DNA from: Eutrophobius brisbanensis
GTDB taxonomy: Bacteria; Pseudomonadota; Gammaproteobacteria; Eutrophobiales; Eutrophobiaceae
Length of the DNA stretch: 64,000 nucleotides
Assembly (NCBI GenBank): GCA_038131795.1
Contig: JAYPQE010000003.1
Location: 1,488,001-1,552,000, forward strand
Direction of reading: 5' to 3'
In this document: positions 7,862 through 17,088 of the stretch, piece by piece
Layout of the letters: every line of letters begins with the position of its first letter
Position numbering within the stretch: position 1 is the stretch's first letter
Notes under the pieces: model-generated
The model's input: only the letters and a program-made list of their open reading frames with translations
Databases searched by the model: none
What the model was told of the DNA's origin: nothing
Position numbers and translations under genes: made by a program

Positions 7862-9763
7862 TTAAATCCGCCCTGGAAATCCATCGGGCCTGATGGCAGG
7901 ACAGACATTCGGTGGGCCTTTAAATATGAACCGGGTCTCCAGTGGTCTTAATGGCCAGGTCGCAGGTCCCACCGGATCCATTCCAAGTTCATCACCCAGC
8001 CCCTCTAGGAGATGCAGGGTTTTACCTCCCAATACTGTCATTTGCACCTTTACATGAGGTATGTCCTCGGTGGGAATTGTCATAATATCTCTATCCAGCA
8101 CCATAAAATCAGCCAGCTTACCCTGTTCAAGGGATCCTATGCGATTTTCTCTTAGTAAATAATATGCACCCCAGATGGTTGATGCCTTTAATTGGGTGAC
8201 GAGATCTGTCCCTTCTTCTTCTGCATAGTACCGTCCGCAGGGTTCATTGTACCGTGTCATACCCACCCAGATGTTGTAGAACATAAAATGGGGTAATGGT
8301 CGATCGATTTCCTGGCTGTTCATAATCCCGGCCTTTGTTACACTATTTCTGGGGACGATATAGTGTGCATATTCCTCACCGTAATTCTTTACCCGGTAAG
8401 ATGCATCATAACCACGATTATTTTCCCATAACATGGTATTTAACATGCTGATCATCATGCCCAGGCGTTTGATCCTTGGCATCTGATCGGGACGAGGTGC
8501 ACCTGATGCATGATCAAATCCGTGTCTAAGAGCACGTATCTGATCCAGGGTAAATCCAGCAGCTGCGCTTTGCTCTTCAATGATATCCATTAGGTAATCA
8601 ATGTCCTTATCGCCACCAGAATGCATCGCTGCAATCCTGCCGCCGCTACGGACAATATCTTCCTTTACCCTTCTTCCCTGGGTACCATGTTCAAGATTAC
8701 ATCGCTCTATTTGTTTAATCCTTTCTGATGCAGGCAATGTGGTACAACTGCCGCCGGAAAATTCACCATGGGCACCGATGTTCCATAAATAATCTGAGCC
8801 TGTGCCGAGCAAGGCAGACACCAGTCTAATGGTATGATAGTGCAGGTCCGGCCCCGTATAACTCCATCCAAAGCGCCCTGTCATGCGGTTTTCATTGTCC
8901 AATTTGGTTAAAGCAGCAAGGTTATTAATGGTATAAGGCGCTGATCCAAATGAAGTTATTCCATGGGCCGTCCACAGCTCCAGTTCTGCTTCAAGAAGAT
9001 TGGCATTAACATCGACCTTGTTGTGCAGCATAACATCGGGTTCCAGCATTCTACCGGTTGGACCTCGATTTCCCCTGGCAGTGTAATTAGGAAATACTCG
9101 TTTTGATTCCTCCATCCCCCGGGTATTGAGCATCCCATCAACCGTACTGTTTTTTATACGAACGGGGTTGTTTGGTGCCAATTCATCCAGCCTTTCTACT
9201 GTAATATGACGCCAGAAATCCACAATCAATTTGGGCATATGTTCATAATTCCCCCCCCAGTTACTGCCCAATAAAATCCACTGACCAGGTTTCGCAACTT
9301 CTACTGCTTCCTGTAATACAGTTTCCCAACTGGCAATTTGTTGTTCTGCGGTGCCTTCAAGAATTCGAACCACCATATGTTCATTTCCTTCTGGCAACAC
9401 ATGGCGCAGAGCATAACCACCCGCCTCCCAGATCCTGTCGGTGGGATGGCCATGGGTTAGAATAAAACCAGGTAAGACTGTTCGCCCAGCAAGGTCAATC
9501 ACCTGGGTTGATGGTCCGACCAATTTAAGCATGTCATCACTACTGCCCAGGGCAAGAATTTCTCCGCCTCTAACGACCAATGCCTCAACAATAGTCCCCG
9601 GGTTTAAGGTAAAGGAATCATCATCCATGGTGACTATTTTTGCATTATGAATAATCATATCCGGATAGCCCAGGATGGAAGTAATTGAACGATCCTGTGC
9701 AGACGATATCGATGGAAAGGTGCAATAAATTAAAAGCAAGAAAATATTAAAGATAATTTTCAT
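7862..9763 (-). CDS. Exported YtcJ-like metal-dependent amidohydrolase
   Basis: A 633-residue protein starting with a signal peptide (to about residue 22, SSAQ) after a strong ribosome site (GAGGGGGAT). The amidohydrolase_3/YtcJ layout is complete: the N-terminal composite beta-domain (HNAKIVTMDD, VIDLAGRTVLPGF), the metal-binding HGH in LTHGHP, the central barrel with AAMHSGGD and LRHGFDHAS histidines, and the closing segment IGSLEQGKLADFMVLDRD. Such enzymes hydrolyse C-N bonds in amides, ureas or imides; the signal peptide puts it in the periplasm. A paralogue split into two genes is at 53708-55845. Substrate unknown. Confidence 0.9.
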   Translation of the reverse strand: MKIIFNIFLLLIYCTFPSISSAQDRSITSILGYPDMIIHNAKIVTMDDDSFTLNPGTIVEALVVRGGEILALGSSDDMLKLVGPSTQVIDLAGRTVLPGFILTHGHPTDRIWEAGGYALRHVLPEGNEHMVVRILEGTAEQQIASWETVLQEAVEVAKPGQWILLGSNWGGNYEHMPKLIVDFWRHITVERLDELAPNNPVRIKNSTVDGMLNTRGMEESKRVFPNYTARGNRGPTGRMLEPDVMLHNKVDVNANLLEAELELWTAHGITSFGSAPYTINNLAALTKLDNENRMTGRFGWSYTGPDLHYHTIRLVSALLGTGSDYLWNIGAHGEFSGGSCTTLPASERIKQIERCNLEHGTQGRRVKEDIVRSGGRIAAMHSGGDKDIDYLMDIIEEQSAAAGFTLDQIRALRHGFDHASGAPRPDQMPRIKRLGMMISMLNTMLWENNRGYDASYRVKNYGEEYAHYIVPRNSVTKAGIMNSQEIDRPLPHFMFYNIWVGMTRYNEPCGRYYAEEEGTDLVTQLKASTIWGAYYLLRENRIGSLEQGKLADFMVLDRDIMTIPTEDIPHVKVQMTVLGGKTLHLLEGLGDELGMDPVGPATWPLRPLETRFIFKGPPNVCPAIRPDGFPGRI

Positions 9764-9920
9764 AATTAATCCCCCTCGAATATTTCAATAAACTTTAGCA
9801 CAAGATGCTTACAGCGACACAAGATAGTAAGGAATAAATATGTACAATCAAACGAAATACAAATTACATTTATCATGATGGAAAGAGCGGATTAGAATTG
9901 CACCATCAATTGCGTGCGTC

Positions 9921-9982
9921 CAAGTCTGCTCCCGGCAGATTTGTCGAACCGAAGGGCCCTCATCAAACCTATGCACTCAGCA
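9921..9982 (-). repeat. tRNA-downstream hairpin/tag element, copy at tRNA-Ser
   Basis: On the plus strand CAAGTCTGC (9921-9929) pairs with GCAGATTTG (9935-9943), and TTGTCGAACC (9941-9950) follows. The same design with a differently sequenced but still paired stem lies at 40481-40510 beside tRNA-Arg. Downstream, CTCATC...CTATGCACTCAG resembles the tag in front of both Arg-locus terminators. On the minus strand the element follows the tRNA-Ser terminator. No ORF is present. Confidence 0.5.
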
Positions 9983-10021
9983 GATATAAAAAAGGGGACC
10001 GTTGGTCCCCTTTTTTATATC
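9983..10021 (-). terminator. Terminator of tRNA-Ser
   Basis: A perfect 18-bp inverted repeat (9983-10000 with 10004-10021, loop GTT) with a GGGGACC core and flanking A and T runs. It abuts the CCA end of tRNA-Ser directly and would act in both directions. The two terminators at the tRNA-Arg locus have the same plan. Confidence 0.85.
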
Positions 10022-10112
10022 TGGCGGAGAGAGAGGGATTCGAACCCTCGATGGGCTTTTGACCCATACTCCCTTAGCAGGGGAGCGCCTTCAGCCACTC
10101 GGCCATCTCTCC
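10022..10112 (-). tRNA. tRNA-Ser (anticodon GCU)
   Basis: The 91-nt minus-strand sequence forms GGAGAGA/TCTCTCC acceptor arms, a D-arm (GGCCGAGTGGCTGAAGG), an anticodon stem with loop CTGCTAA (anticodon GCT, reading AGC/AGU), a long variable arm (GTATGGG...CCCAT) typical of type II serine tRNAs, the T-arm AGGGTTCGAATCCCT and an encoded CCA. It lies downstream of csrA on the same strand, a common gammaproteobacterial arrangement. Confidence 0.97.
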
Positions 10113-10188
10113 GATTAATTTAATGATTAAACAATAACAGCTGGAATTACCAAACCTTTCAACAAACTATTATTAACAAATGATCTAA

Positions 10189-10398
10189 TTATTCCTCGGG
10201 ATCATTTTCTGTTTTGCTTCCTTGCCCATCAGGTGTTTCATGTTGAATCTTATCGTAGATTTCTTCACGATGGACTGCAATATCTTTAGGTGCGTTTACA
10301 CCTATACGTACCTGGTTCCCTCTAATCCCCAACACTGTGACATTGATATTGTCTCCAATCATCAATGATTCACCTATCCTACGTGTCAATATTAACAT
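10189..10398 (-). CDS. csrA: Carbon storage regulator CsrA
   Basis: A 69-residue RNA-binding global regulator that binds GGA motifs in leaders of target mRNAs and controls carbon flux, motility and biofilm switches. The N-terminal MLILTRRIGESLMIGD and the central VRIGVNAPKDIAVHREEIY, including the RNA-contacting arginine and the VHREE segment, are intact; a 15-residue acidic tail follows. A ribosome site (GGAGTTAAC) precedes the ATG. It sits 177 bases downstream of lysC and upstream of tRNA-Ser, the canonical gammaproteobacterial order. Confidence is very high. Confidence 0.98.
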   Translation of the reverse strand: MLILTRRIGESLMIGDNINVTVLGIRGNQVRIGVNAPKDIAVHREEIYDKIQHETPDGQGSKTENDPEE

Positions 10399-10575
10399 GG
10401 CTGTTAACTCCTTTATGTCCCTGATACATCCGATTGTAACCCAATGAGAATTCTATAATAACTATTTCATATTATAGATGGTGATTTATTTAGCTTCAGA
10501 CACTGATTCGAGCTGACAAGTTTATGAATCACAGACTTGTAAAAATAACCAAAATCAGCTAACAAAGGGCTATTT

Positions 10576-11802
10576 TTATACAAAGCCATCCTTCTCAAGG
10601 CCAAATGCAGTATGCAAAGTCCTGACACCCAGTTCCAAATACTTCTCATCAACCACAACCGACACTTTAATCTCTGAGGTTGAAATCATTTGTATATTGA
10701 TCCCTTCATCAGCCAATGCCTTGAACATATTGCTGGCAATCCCCGCATGGGAACGCATACCAACCCCAACAATTGAAAGCTTTGCAATTTTACTATCGCC
10801 AGTGACTGCCCTTGCACCTAGATCCCTTGCAAGTTTATCCAGTATGTCCATGGCCTTATCAAAGTCATTTCGATGTACGGTAAACGTGAAGTCTGTTGTA
10901 CTATCTTCACCCACGTTTTGGACAATCATGTCCACTTCTATATTGGCTTCGGCAATAGGCCCCAGAATATTATGGGCAATACCTGGCTTGTCTGGCACGC
11001 CTACCATTGTGAGTTTTGCTTCATCTCGATTATGTGCAATACCTGATATTAATGCTTGTTCCATTTCTTCATCCTCATCAGTTATCAATGTACCATCGCC
11101 CGGATTGAAACTCGACAATACCCTCAAGGGAACTTTATATTTGTTTGCGAACTCAACGGAACGTATCTGCAATACTTTTGAACCCAGGCTGGCCATCTCC
11201 AGCATTTCCTCATAGCTGACCCTGGACATACGGCGGGCATCCGGGACAATCCTGGGATCTGCGGTGTACACACCATCTACATCTGTATAAATCCTGCATT
11301 CATCTGCCTTCATTGCAGCTGCCAGCGCCACTGCGCTGGTATCACTACCACCCCTGCCCAGGGTAGTAATATTTCCTTCATTGTCTATCCCCTGAAATCC
11401 GGCTACCACAACAATCTGTCCATTATCCAGGGCCTGCTGAATATTCTGTGTATCAATTTTTTCTATGCGTGCCTTATTGTGAGCATTATCAGTGTGGATA
11501 CTGATCTGACTCCCGGTAAATGATTTTGCGGCAATACCTTTGGATTGTAATGCGATGCACAACAATGCGATGGAGACCTGTTCACCCGTGGATAACAAGA
11601 CATCCATTTCTCTGGGGACCGGATTGGCAGAAATTTCCTTTGCCAGTGAAATCAGGCGATCAGTTTCCCCCGCCATGGCAGACAAAACAACTATTACCTG
11701 GTTTCCCCCATTGTAGGTTTCCAGGACACGATCCGCCACCGACTGAATCCGTTCGATGGATCCGACTGAGGTACCACCATATTTTTCGACAATGAGTGCC
11801 AT
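10576..11802 (-). CDS. lysC: Aspartate kinase
   Basis: A 408-residue monofunctional aspartokinase phosphorylating L-aspartate, the first step to lysine, threonine, methionine and diaminopimelate. The kinase domain begins with VEKYGGTSVG and contains FQGID, LGRGGSDTSAVALA and YTDVDGVYTADPRIV. Two C-terminal ACT domains (about 265-405; VGVPDKPGIAHNI and VGVGMRSHAGIASNMF) provide feedback control by lysine and/or threonine. Length and layout match the short gammaproteobacterial class. It is the gene between alaS and csrA on the minus strand, as in relatives; the 71-base gap from alaS shows no obvious terminator, so cotranscription is likely. Confidence 0.97.
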   Translation of the reverse strand: MALIVEKYGGTSVGSIERIQSVADRVLETYNGGNQVIVVLSAMAGETDRLISLAKEISANPVPREMDVLLSTGEQVSIALLCIALQSKGIAAKSFTGSQISIHTDNAHNKARIEKIDTQNIQQALDNGQIVVVAGFQGIDNEGNITTLGRGGSDTSAVALAAAMKADECRIYTDVDGVYTADPRIVPDARRMSRVSYEEMLEMASLGSKVLQIRSVEFANKYKVPLRVLSSFNPGDGTLITDEDEEMEQALISGIAHNRDEAKLTMVGVPDKPGIAHNILGPIAEANIEVDMIVQNVGEDSTTDFTFTVHRNDFDKAMDILDKLARDLGARAVTGDSKIAKLSIVGVGMRSHAGIASNMFKALADEGINIQMISTSEIKVSVVVDEKYLELGVRTLHTAFGLEKDGFV

Positions 11803-11873
11803 ATTAATTTGTTCTGTCTTTGCTAAAAAGGCCGCGAATTCTAACGGATTTTAGAGGGAACACAAGTGTTCCT

Positions 11874-14480
11874 TCATGATAGTTGTTGTTTTACCCAATC
11901 TGGAACGCCCCTGAGGGCATTGGGTAATGCAGCGGGGTCGTTTCCTCCTGCCTGTGCCATGTCGGGTCGACCACCCCCGCGGCCACCAACCTGCTCGGCA
12001 ACAAAATTAACCAGATCGCCTGCCTTAATCTTATTCGTGGCATCCTTCGTCACCCCGGCTACCATACTGACTTTGCTACCATTGACACTGGCTAGCACTA
12101 TGGCCCCGGTTCCCAGCTTATTCTTTAACTGATCCAGGGTTTCACGCAAGGATTTCTGATCGATATCGTCCAGAGATTTTGCCAGTACCTTGATACCATC
12201 AATTTCAACCGCCTCAGATATCAGATCACCGCCCGCCTTACTGGCCATGGATGCCTTGAGCCGGTTGATTTCCTTATCCTGACTCTTGACCTTATCTAAT
12301 ATCTGTTGGAGCTTAGACTCTAAACTCGCCTGATCTGCCTTTAACAAATCTGCCAGGGAATGCATGATTGTTTCATTCTCCCGGACATACCGGATGGCCT
12401 CATTACCTGTCAGGGCCTCTATACGCCTGACCCCTGCAGCCACACCCGCTTCAGAAATAATTTTAAACAGGCCAATATCACCGGCGTGATTAACATGGGT
12501 ACCACCACAGAGCTCAACAGAAAAATCTCCACCGATTTTTAATACCCTCACAGTTTCACTATACTTCTCACCAAACAGTGACATGGCACCGGATTTTTTT
12601 GCTTCGTCCAGGTCCATAATGTCAGTCGTTACACGGGTATTTTCCAGTATCTTCTGATTGACCAGATCTTCAATCTGAATCAATTCCTCATGGGTAACAG
12701 CATCGGCGTGAGAGAAGTCAAACCGTAAGCGCGCGGCTTCCACCAATGATCCTTTCTGGGTGACATGTATTCCCAGGACCTGGCGTAATGCAGCATGTAA
12801 TAAATGTGTGGCTGAATGATTACGAACAATGTCCTGCCTAAGATCGGCATCGACGACCGCCCTGAGTTTCTGCCCTACTTTAATTGCACCTTGTGCTAAA
12901 ACTCCATGATGAAAATGGGCATTGCCCGCTTTTTGAGTATTTATAACATTGAAGTTGACATCGTCACATTGAAGCCGCCCTGTATCTCCCACCTGTCCAC
13001 CGGACTCGGCATAAAATGGTGTCTCACCCAGAATAATGCCCGCCTGATCACCTTCATCAATATTATCAACGGGTTTGCCATCCTTTATGAGTGCCACTAC
13101 TTCCACATCTCCCTGAAGGTTTCCATAACCAGTAAATTGGGTGGTGTAACTAAACCCGGCACTATCTACAGACATATCCATTTCAAATTTGCTGGCTGCC
13201 CGCGCCCGGTCACGTTGGGCCTCCATTGCTTGTTCAAATCCTGCCATATCCATTTCAAGATGACGTTCCCTGGCAATATCCGAGGTCAAGTCCACGGGGA
13301 ATCCATAGGTATCATATAGCTTGAATATATCTTCACCTGGGATGATATTATCTTTCAAGGACGCAATAGAATCTTCCAGGTGTTTCAAACCCAGCTCCAA
13401 AGTCTCGGCAAAACGTTCTTCTTCCTGTAGCAGGTTTTTTTCGACGAATTCTTTTCTGTCTGCAAGCACTATACCCATATCCCCCATGGCTTCGGCCAGT
13501 GGCGTAACCAGTTTAAAGAAAAATGGTTTACTAAATCCCAGCTTATTCCCATGCCGGATTGCGCGTCGGATAATCCTTCTCAGCACATAACCCCTGCCTT
13601 CATTCGACGGCACGACACCATCTGCAATTAAAAACGCACAGGATCGTATGTGATCTGCAATTACCCTTTGAGACGTTAAATCTTCTACATTGCACAAACC
13701 ATCCAAAGATTGAATTGCAGCAATGATATGTTTGAAGGTATCTATGTCATAATTATTATGGACCCCCTGCATAACCGCTGAGATCCGCTCAAGACCCATG
13801 CCGGTATCCACTGACGGTTTAGGTATCTCTGTTAATGTTCCATCCTTGCTACGATCATATTGCGTAAACACCAGGTTCCAGATCTCAATGTAGCGGTCAC
13901 CTTCTGCATCTGGACTTCCCGGAGGGCCGCCCGGAATGGACTCGCCATGGTCATAAAAGATCTCACTGCAAGGCCCACATGGCCCGGTGTCCCCCATGGC
14001 CCAGAAGTTTTCTGATTCTCCGCAACGACTGAATCGGTCTTTGCTAACCCCCATATCTTTTAACCAGATATCTGCAGCCTCGTCATCGTTCTCAAAAACG
14101 GTAACCCAGAGTTTCTCTTCAGGAATACCTAACTCCTTCGTTAAGAATTCCCAGGCAAACTCTATTGCATCCCGCTTGGAATAGTCGCCAAAACTGAAAT
14201 TACCCAGCATCTCAAAAAAAGTGTGGTGCCTGGCCGTATAACCCACATTTTCCAAGTCATTGTGTTTGCCACCGGCCCGGATACAACGCTGGGAACTGGC
14301 AGCCCGGCTGTATGACCGGGTTTCCTTGCCTAGAAAAAGTTCCTTGAACTGGACCATACCGGCATTAGTAAATAACAAGGTGGGATCGTTAGCGGGCACC
14401 AGCGGACTACTGGGAACAACCTCATGTCCCTTTCCCTGGAAGTAATCCAGAAATGCTTTCCTGATCTCGTTACTGGTCAT
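11874..14480 (-). CDS. alaS: Alanyl-tRNA synthetase
   Basis: An 868-residue class II synthetase charging tRNA-Ala. The catalytic core begins MTSNEIRKAFLDYF and includes motif 1/2 features (PSSPLVPANDPTLLFTNAGM, RCIRAGGKHNDLENVG). The editing domain has the zinc motif HSATHLLHAAL and CGGTHVNHAG, and the C-terminal DHHA1 region ends in GGRGGGRPDMAQAGG. The length is normal and no residue appears missing. It starts 3 bases after the recX stop, so translation is probably coupled in the recA-recX-alaS-lysC run. Confidence 0.98.
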   Translation of the reverse strand: MTSNEIRKAFLDYFQGKGHEVVPSSPLVPANDPTLLFTNAGMVQFKELFLGKETRSYSRAASSQRCIRAGGKHNDLENVGYTARHHTFFEMLGNFSFGDYSKRDAIEFAWEFLTKELGIPEEKLWVTVFENDDEAADIWLKDMGVSKDRFSRCGESENFWAMGDTGPCGPCSEIFYDHGESIPGGPPGSPDAEGDRYIEIWNLVFTQYDRSKDGTLTEIPKPSVDTGMGLERISAVMQGVHNNYDIDTFKHIIAAIQSLDGLCNVEDLTSQRVIADHIRSCAFLIADGVVPSNEGRGYVLRRIIRRAIRHGNKLGFSKPFFFKLVTPLAEAMGDMGIVLADRKEFVEKNLLQEEERFAETLELGLKHLEDSIASLKDNIIPGEDIFKLYDTYGFPVDLTSDIARERHLEMDMAGFEQAMEAQRDRARAASKFEMDMSVDSAGFSYTTQFTGYGNLQGDVEVVALIKDGKPVDNIDEGDQAGIILGETPFYAESGGQVGDTGRLQCDDVNFNVINTQKAGNAHFHHGVLAQGAIKVGQKLRAVVDADLRQDIVRNHSATHLLHAALRQVLGIHVTQKGSLVEAARLRFDFSHADAVTHEELIQIEDLVNQKILENTRVTTDIMDLDEAKKSGAMSLFGEKYSETVRVLKIGGDFSVELCGGTHVNHAGDIGLFKIISEAGVAAGVRRIEALTGNEAIRYVRENETIMHSLADLLKADQASLESKLQQILDKVKSQDKEINRLKASMASKAGGDLISEAVEIDGIKVLAKSLDDIDQKSLRETLDQLKNKLGTGAIVLASVNGSKVSMVAGVTKDATNKIKAGDLVNFVAEQVGGRGGGRPDMAQAGGNDPAALPNALRGVPDWVKQQLS

Positions 14481-14483
14481 TGT

Positions 14484-14927
14484 TCACCGTTGATAAAGTT
14501 TTCGAATCTGCTCAGAAGTAAATCCGCGATATTGCAAAAAACGGGATTCCTTCGCCTGCTCCTTATAATCCTTTGGTATCGTCTCACCAAATTTTTTCTT
14601 TCTCACTTCAGTCAGCCTTTCAGTCCAGTCAATCTCCAGGTTTTCCAGACTGTTTTCAATGGTTACATCATCGACACCACGTTCTTTTAATTCCTGGTTT
14701 AGCCTGACTGGCCCGTAGCCTTTCTGTAAGCGGCTATAAAGATAGGAATCAGCATAACGGGCATCGCTTTGCAGGCCTTCCTGGCTTAACTGGTCAAGTA
14801 AGGGTTCGACTAACTCTGAGTCATATCCTTTGGCCCTGAGCTTACGACTCAATTCCCTGCGACTGTGTTCCCGACGGGCAAGGAGACCAATGACAATTTC
14901 TCTGGCCTGCCGCGTATCATCACTCAG
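14484..14927 (-). CDS. recX: RecA regulator RecX, likely CTG start
   Basis: Modulates RecA filament growth. The three-helix repeats are visible: SRKLRAKGYD, LQSDARYADSYLYSRLQKGY (family hallmark) and FLQYRGFTSEQIRKLY at the end. The first ATG/GTG/TTG in frame is a TTG at 14852, which would remove the first helix. Upstream the frame still reads a typical RecX start, TRQAREIVIGLLARREHS. The only suitable initiator there is CTG at 14927-14925, overlapping the recA stop as CTGA and preceded by GAGGAG at 8 nt. I therefore place the start there (147 residues, the normal length). The start codon is inference; the extension is direct. Confidence 0.88.
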   Translation of the reverse strand: MSDDTRQAREIVIGLLARREHSRRELSRKLRAKGYDSELVEPLLDQLSQEGLQSDARYADSYLYSRLQKGYGPVRLNQELKERGVDDVTIENSLENLEIDWTERLTEVRKKKFGETIPKDYKEQAKESRFLQYRGFTSEQIRKLYQR

Positions 14928-15958
14928 GTTTCTGTCTCCTCTTCTTCCGGCTTCGGTGACCTGGTGGTTTCTGATAATACCTTTTCACGGATTTTTGCTT
15001 CTATTTCTTCAGCAATGTCAGGATTATCTTTTAAATAAACCCTAACATTTTCCTTACCCTGTCCAATCCGCTCACCGTTATAACTGTACCAGGCACCGGA
15101 TTTCTCCAGAATATCATGCTGGGTGCCCAGATTAATGATCTCACTTTCTCTTGAAATCCCTTCACCATAAAGGATGTCAAATATAACCTCCTTAAATGGT
15201 GGTGCCACCTTGTTCTTCAATACCTTGACCCGGGTCTCATTGCCAATGATCTCATCTGTCTTTTTAATGGCCCCTATGCGGCGAATATCCAGCCGTACTG
15301 ACGCATAAAATTTCAAGGCATTACCACCCGTTGTGGTTTCAGGGTTTCCAAACATCACACCAATCTTCATGCGGATCTGGTTGATAAAGATCACCAGGGT
15401 ATTTGAACGCTTGATATTGGCTGTGAGTTTTCTTAACGCCTGAGACATCAGCCGGGCCTGCAGGCCCATATGACTGTCCCCCATGTCGCCTTCAATTTCC
15501 GCCTTGGGTGTCAATGCGGCCACTGAATCGATTATCACCAGATCAACCGCACCGGATCTCACCAGCATATCGGTGATTTCCAGGGCCTGTTCACCGGTAT
15601 CCGGTTGAGAAATCAGTAGATCCTCGATTTTGACTCCCAGTTTTTCAGCATACTTGGGGTCCAGGGCATGTTCGGCATCAACAAATGCCGCCGTTCCACC
15701 GGACTTCTGAATTTCTGCGGCTGCATGTAAAGCAAGGGTGGTCTTACCTGAAGATTCCGGACCATATATCTCCACCACCCTGCCACGGGGAAAGCCACCT
15801 ATCCCCAGGGCAATGTCCAACCCTAATGAACCTGTTGAGACCGCTTCGACATCCTGAACTATACTGTCTTCGCTCATACGCATTATTGACCCTTTGCCAA
15901 ACTGCTTTTCAATCTGGCCCAGGGCTATATTTAATGCCTGTTTCTTTTTCTCATCCAT
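14924..15958 (-). CDS. recA: Recombinase RecA
   Basis: A 344-residue strand-exchange ATPase and SOS coprotease. Visible: MDEKKKQALNIALGQIEKQF, Walker A GPESSGKTTL, Walker B VDLVIIDSVAAL, the L1/L2 regions (MSQALRKLTANIKRSN, FGNPETTTGGNALKF) and an acidic C-terminal tail (EEEETET). A longer reading from GTG 15973 exists, but ATG 15958 has GGAGAT at the right distance and gives the standard start. It is followed with a 4-base overlap by recX. I did not identify a convincing LexA box by eye in the 58-base gap upstream. Confidence 0.99.
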   Translation of the reverse strand: MDEKKKQALNIALGQIEKQFGKGSIMRMSEDSIVQDVEAVSTGSLGLDIALGIGGFPRGRVVEIYGPESSGKTTLALHAAAEIQKSGGTAAFVDAEHALDPKYAEKLGVKIEDLLISQPDTGEQALEITDMLVRSGAVDLVIIDSVAALTPKAEIEGDMGDSHMGLQARLMSQALRKLTANIKRSNTLVIFINQIRMKIGVMFGNPETTTGGNALKFYASVRLDIRRIGAIKKTDEIIGNETRVKVLKNKVAPPFKEVIFDILYGEGISRESEIINLGTQHDILEKSGAWYSYNGERIGQGKENVRVYLKDNPDIAEEIEAKIREKVLSETTRSPKPEEEETET

Positions 15959-16016
15959 TGATCTAATCTCCACGTTATTGGTTTACTGAAGCTGTGATTA
16001 TCCCATAAAAATGACT

Positions 16017-16529
16017 TCAGGTAAGTGGCCAGGTATGAAGTATTTTGTAGTTTGCGCCTTGTGGCAGGGTTTTTGATTCCACCAGGTGGAAGTTTGATAC
16101 TGGCCAGCGCATAGTAACCGGGGGTAATGAGTTGGTTGACCTGGTCTTTCTCGCGAGTGTGACATGTGGCCGGTAGGGACGCTCATCAATAGAAATATTA
16201 TTTTTAACTGCAAGATCTGAAAGATTGTTAACAAGTTTGATTAACTCACCCGGATAACTATCAGGTGCCAACCAAAAGACACCGGATCGCTTAAAGCTGC
16301 CATATTCTGTGAGATTCAGTGTAAATTTCTTTCCCCGTATTGTATTTGTCCCGGCAACCAGGGAATGACTAATTTCCGCGTTAATTTGCCCCAAAAACAG
16401 TAAGGTTATATGGAGATTATCCTTTGGGACAACCTTACCCATCTTTATTTGCTTTGAGACTGAGACTAATTGCTTCTGGACATTCATTTCTGGCCAAATG
16501 GCATAAAACAGTCTCTTTACAACAGTCAT
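16017..16529 (-). CDS. thpR: RNA 2',3'-cyclic phosphodiesterase ThpR
   Basis: A 170-residue protein of the 2H phosphoesterase family, historically called 2'-5' RNA ligase; it opens 2',3'-cyclic phosphates on RNA ends. Both catalytic HxT motifs are present: HITL near residue 41 (KDNLHITLLFLG) and HVTLAR near residue 124 (YRPHVTLARK). The N-terminus KRLFYAIWP is the usual LFxAxxP strand. It lies between pncC and recA on the same strand with 46 bases to pncC. Size is typical and nothing is missing. Confidence 0.93.
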   Translation of the reverse strand: MTVVKRLFYAIWPEMNVQKQLVSVSKQIKMGKVVPKDNLHITLLFLGQINAEISHSLVAGTNTIRGKKFTLNLTEYGSFKRSGVFWLAPDSYPGELIKLVNNLSDLAVKNNISIDERPYRPHVTLARKTRSTNSLPPVTMRWPVSNFHLVESKTLPQGANYKILHTWPLT

Positions 16530-16575
16530 AAATTATATGCTACAGTCCTTACTCTTAACTATTTATTGACTTGAA

Positions 16576-17085
16576 TTAGTTATTTTCCAATTTTGTGAGT
16601 TTTTCAACCAGTTCTGACAAGCCCTGAATAGCCATCAGGAACGACTGTTCTCTGACTTCGTTTCTTTCACCATCGAAATTAGATATAGCATGTAATGTTG
16701 GAGTATTTCTTGCACCCCAGGCAAAACAAACTGTCCCCACGGGCTTTTCATCTGTGCCGCCATCCGGGCCGGCAATCCCTGTCACGGCCAGGCCAACGTG
16801 AGCATGACTGTTTTGCAAGGCCCCTTCGACCATTTCCGTTGCCGTTTCTATACTGACGGCACCATGATCATCGAGTGTTTGTCTTGTAACATTTAACATT
16901 TCTATTTTCGACTCATTGGAATAAGTTACAAACCCCCTGTCAAACCAATTTGAACTGCCGGGCAAACTGGTCATTGCCTTGGCAACACCCCCGCCTGTAC
17001 AGGACTCTGCCACAACAATTTTCCACTTTCTGGCAATTAATTTTTCTGCAAGGTCTGTAAGAATTATATCTATTGAATATTCCAT
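16576..17085 (-). CDS. pncC: Nicotinamide-nucleotide amidase, CinA C-terminal family
   Basis: A 169-residue stand-alone CinA C-terminal domain, which deamidates nicotinamide mononucleotide to nicotinate mononucleotide in NAD recycling. Signature segments are VVAESCTGGGVAKAMTSLPG (the serine nucleophile region), YSNESKIEMLNV and VGLAVTGIAGPDGGT...KPVGTVCFAWG. The length equals that of E. coli PncC. It begins 3 bases after the tadA stop, and the upstream-of-recA position is the normal one in gammaproteobacteria. Confidence 0.95.
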   Translation of the reverse strand: MEYSIDIILTDLAEKLIARKWKIVVAESCTGGGVAKAMTSLPGSSNWFDRGFVTYSNESKIEMLNVTRQTLDDHGAVSIETATEMVEGALQNSHAHVGLAVTGIAGPDGGTDEKPVGTVCFAWGARNTPTLHAISNFDGERNEVREQSFLMAIQGLSELVEKLTKLENN

Positions 17086-17088
17086 AAC

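Noticed and set aside
10697..11215. 172-codon plus-strand frame inside lysC
   Set aside because: Antisense shadow of a fully conserved aspartokinase; low-complexity serine-rich translation and no ribosome site.
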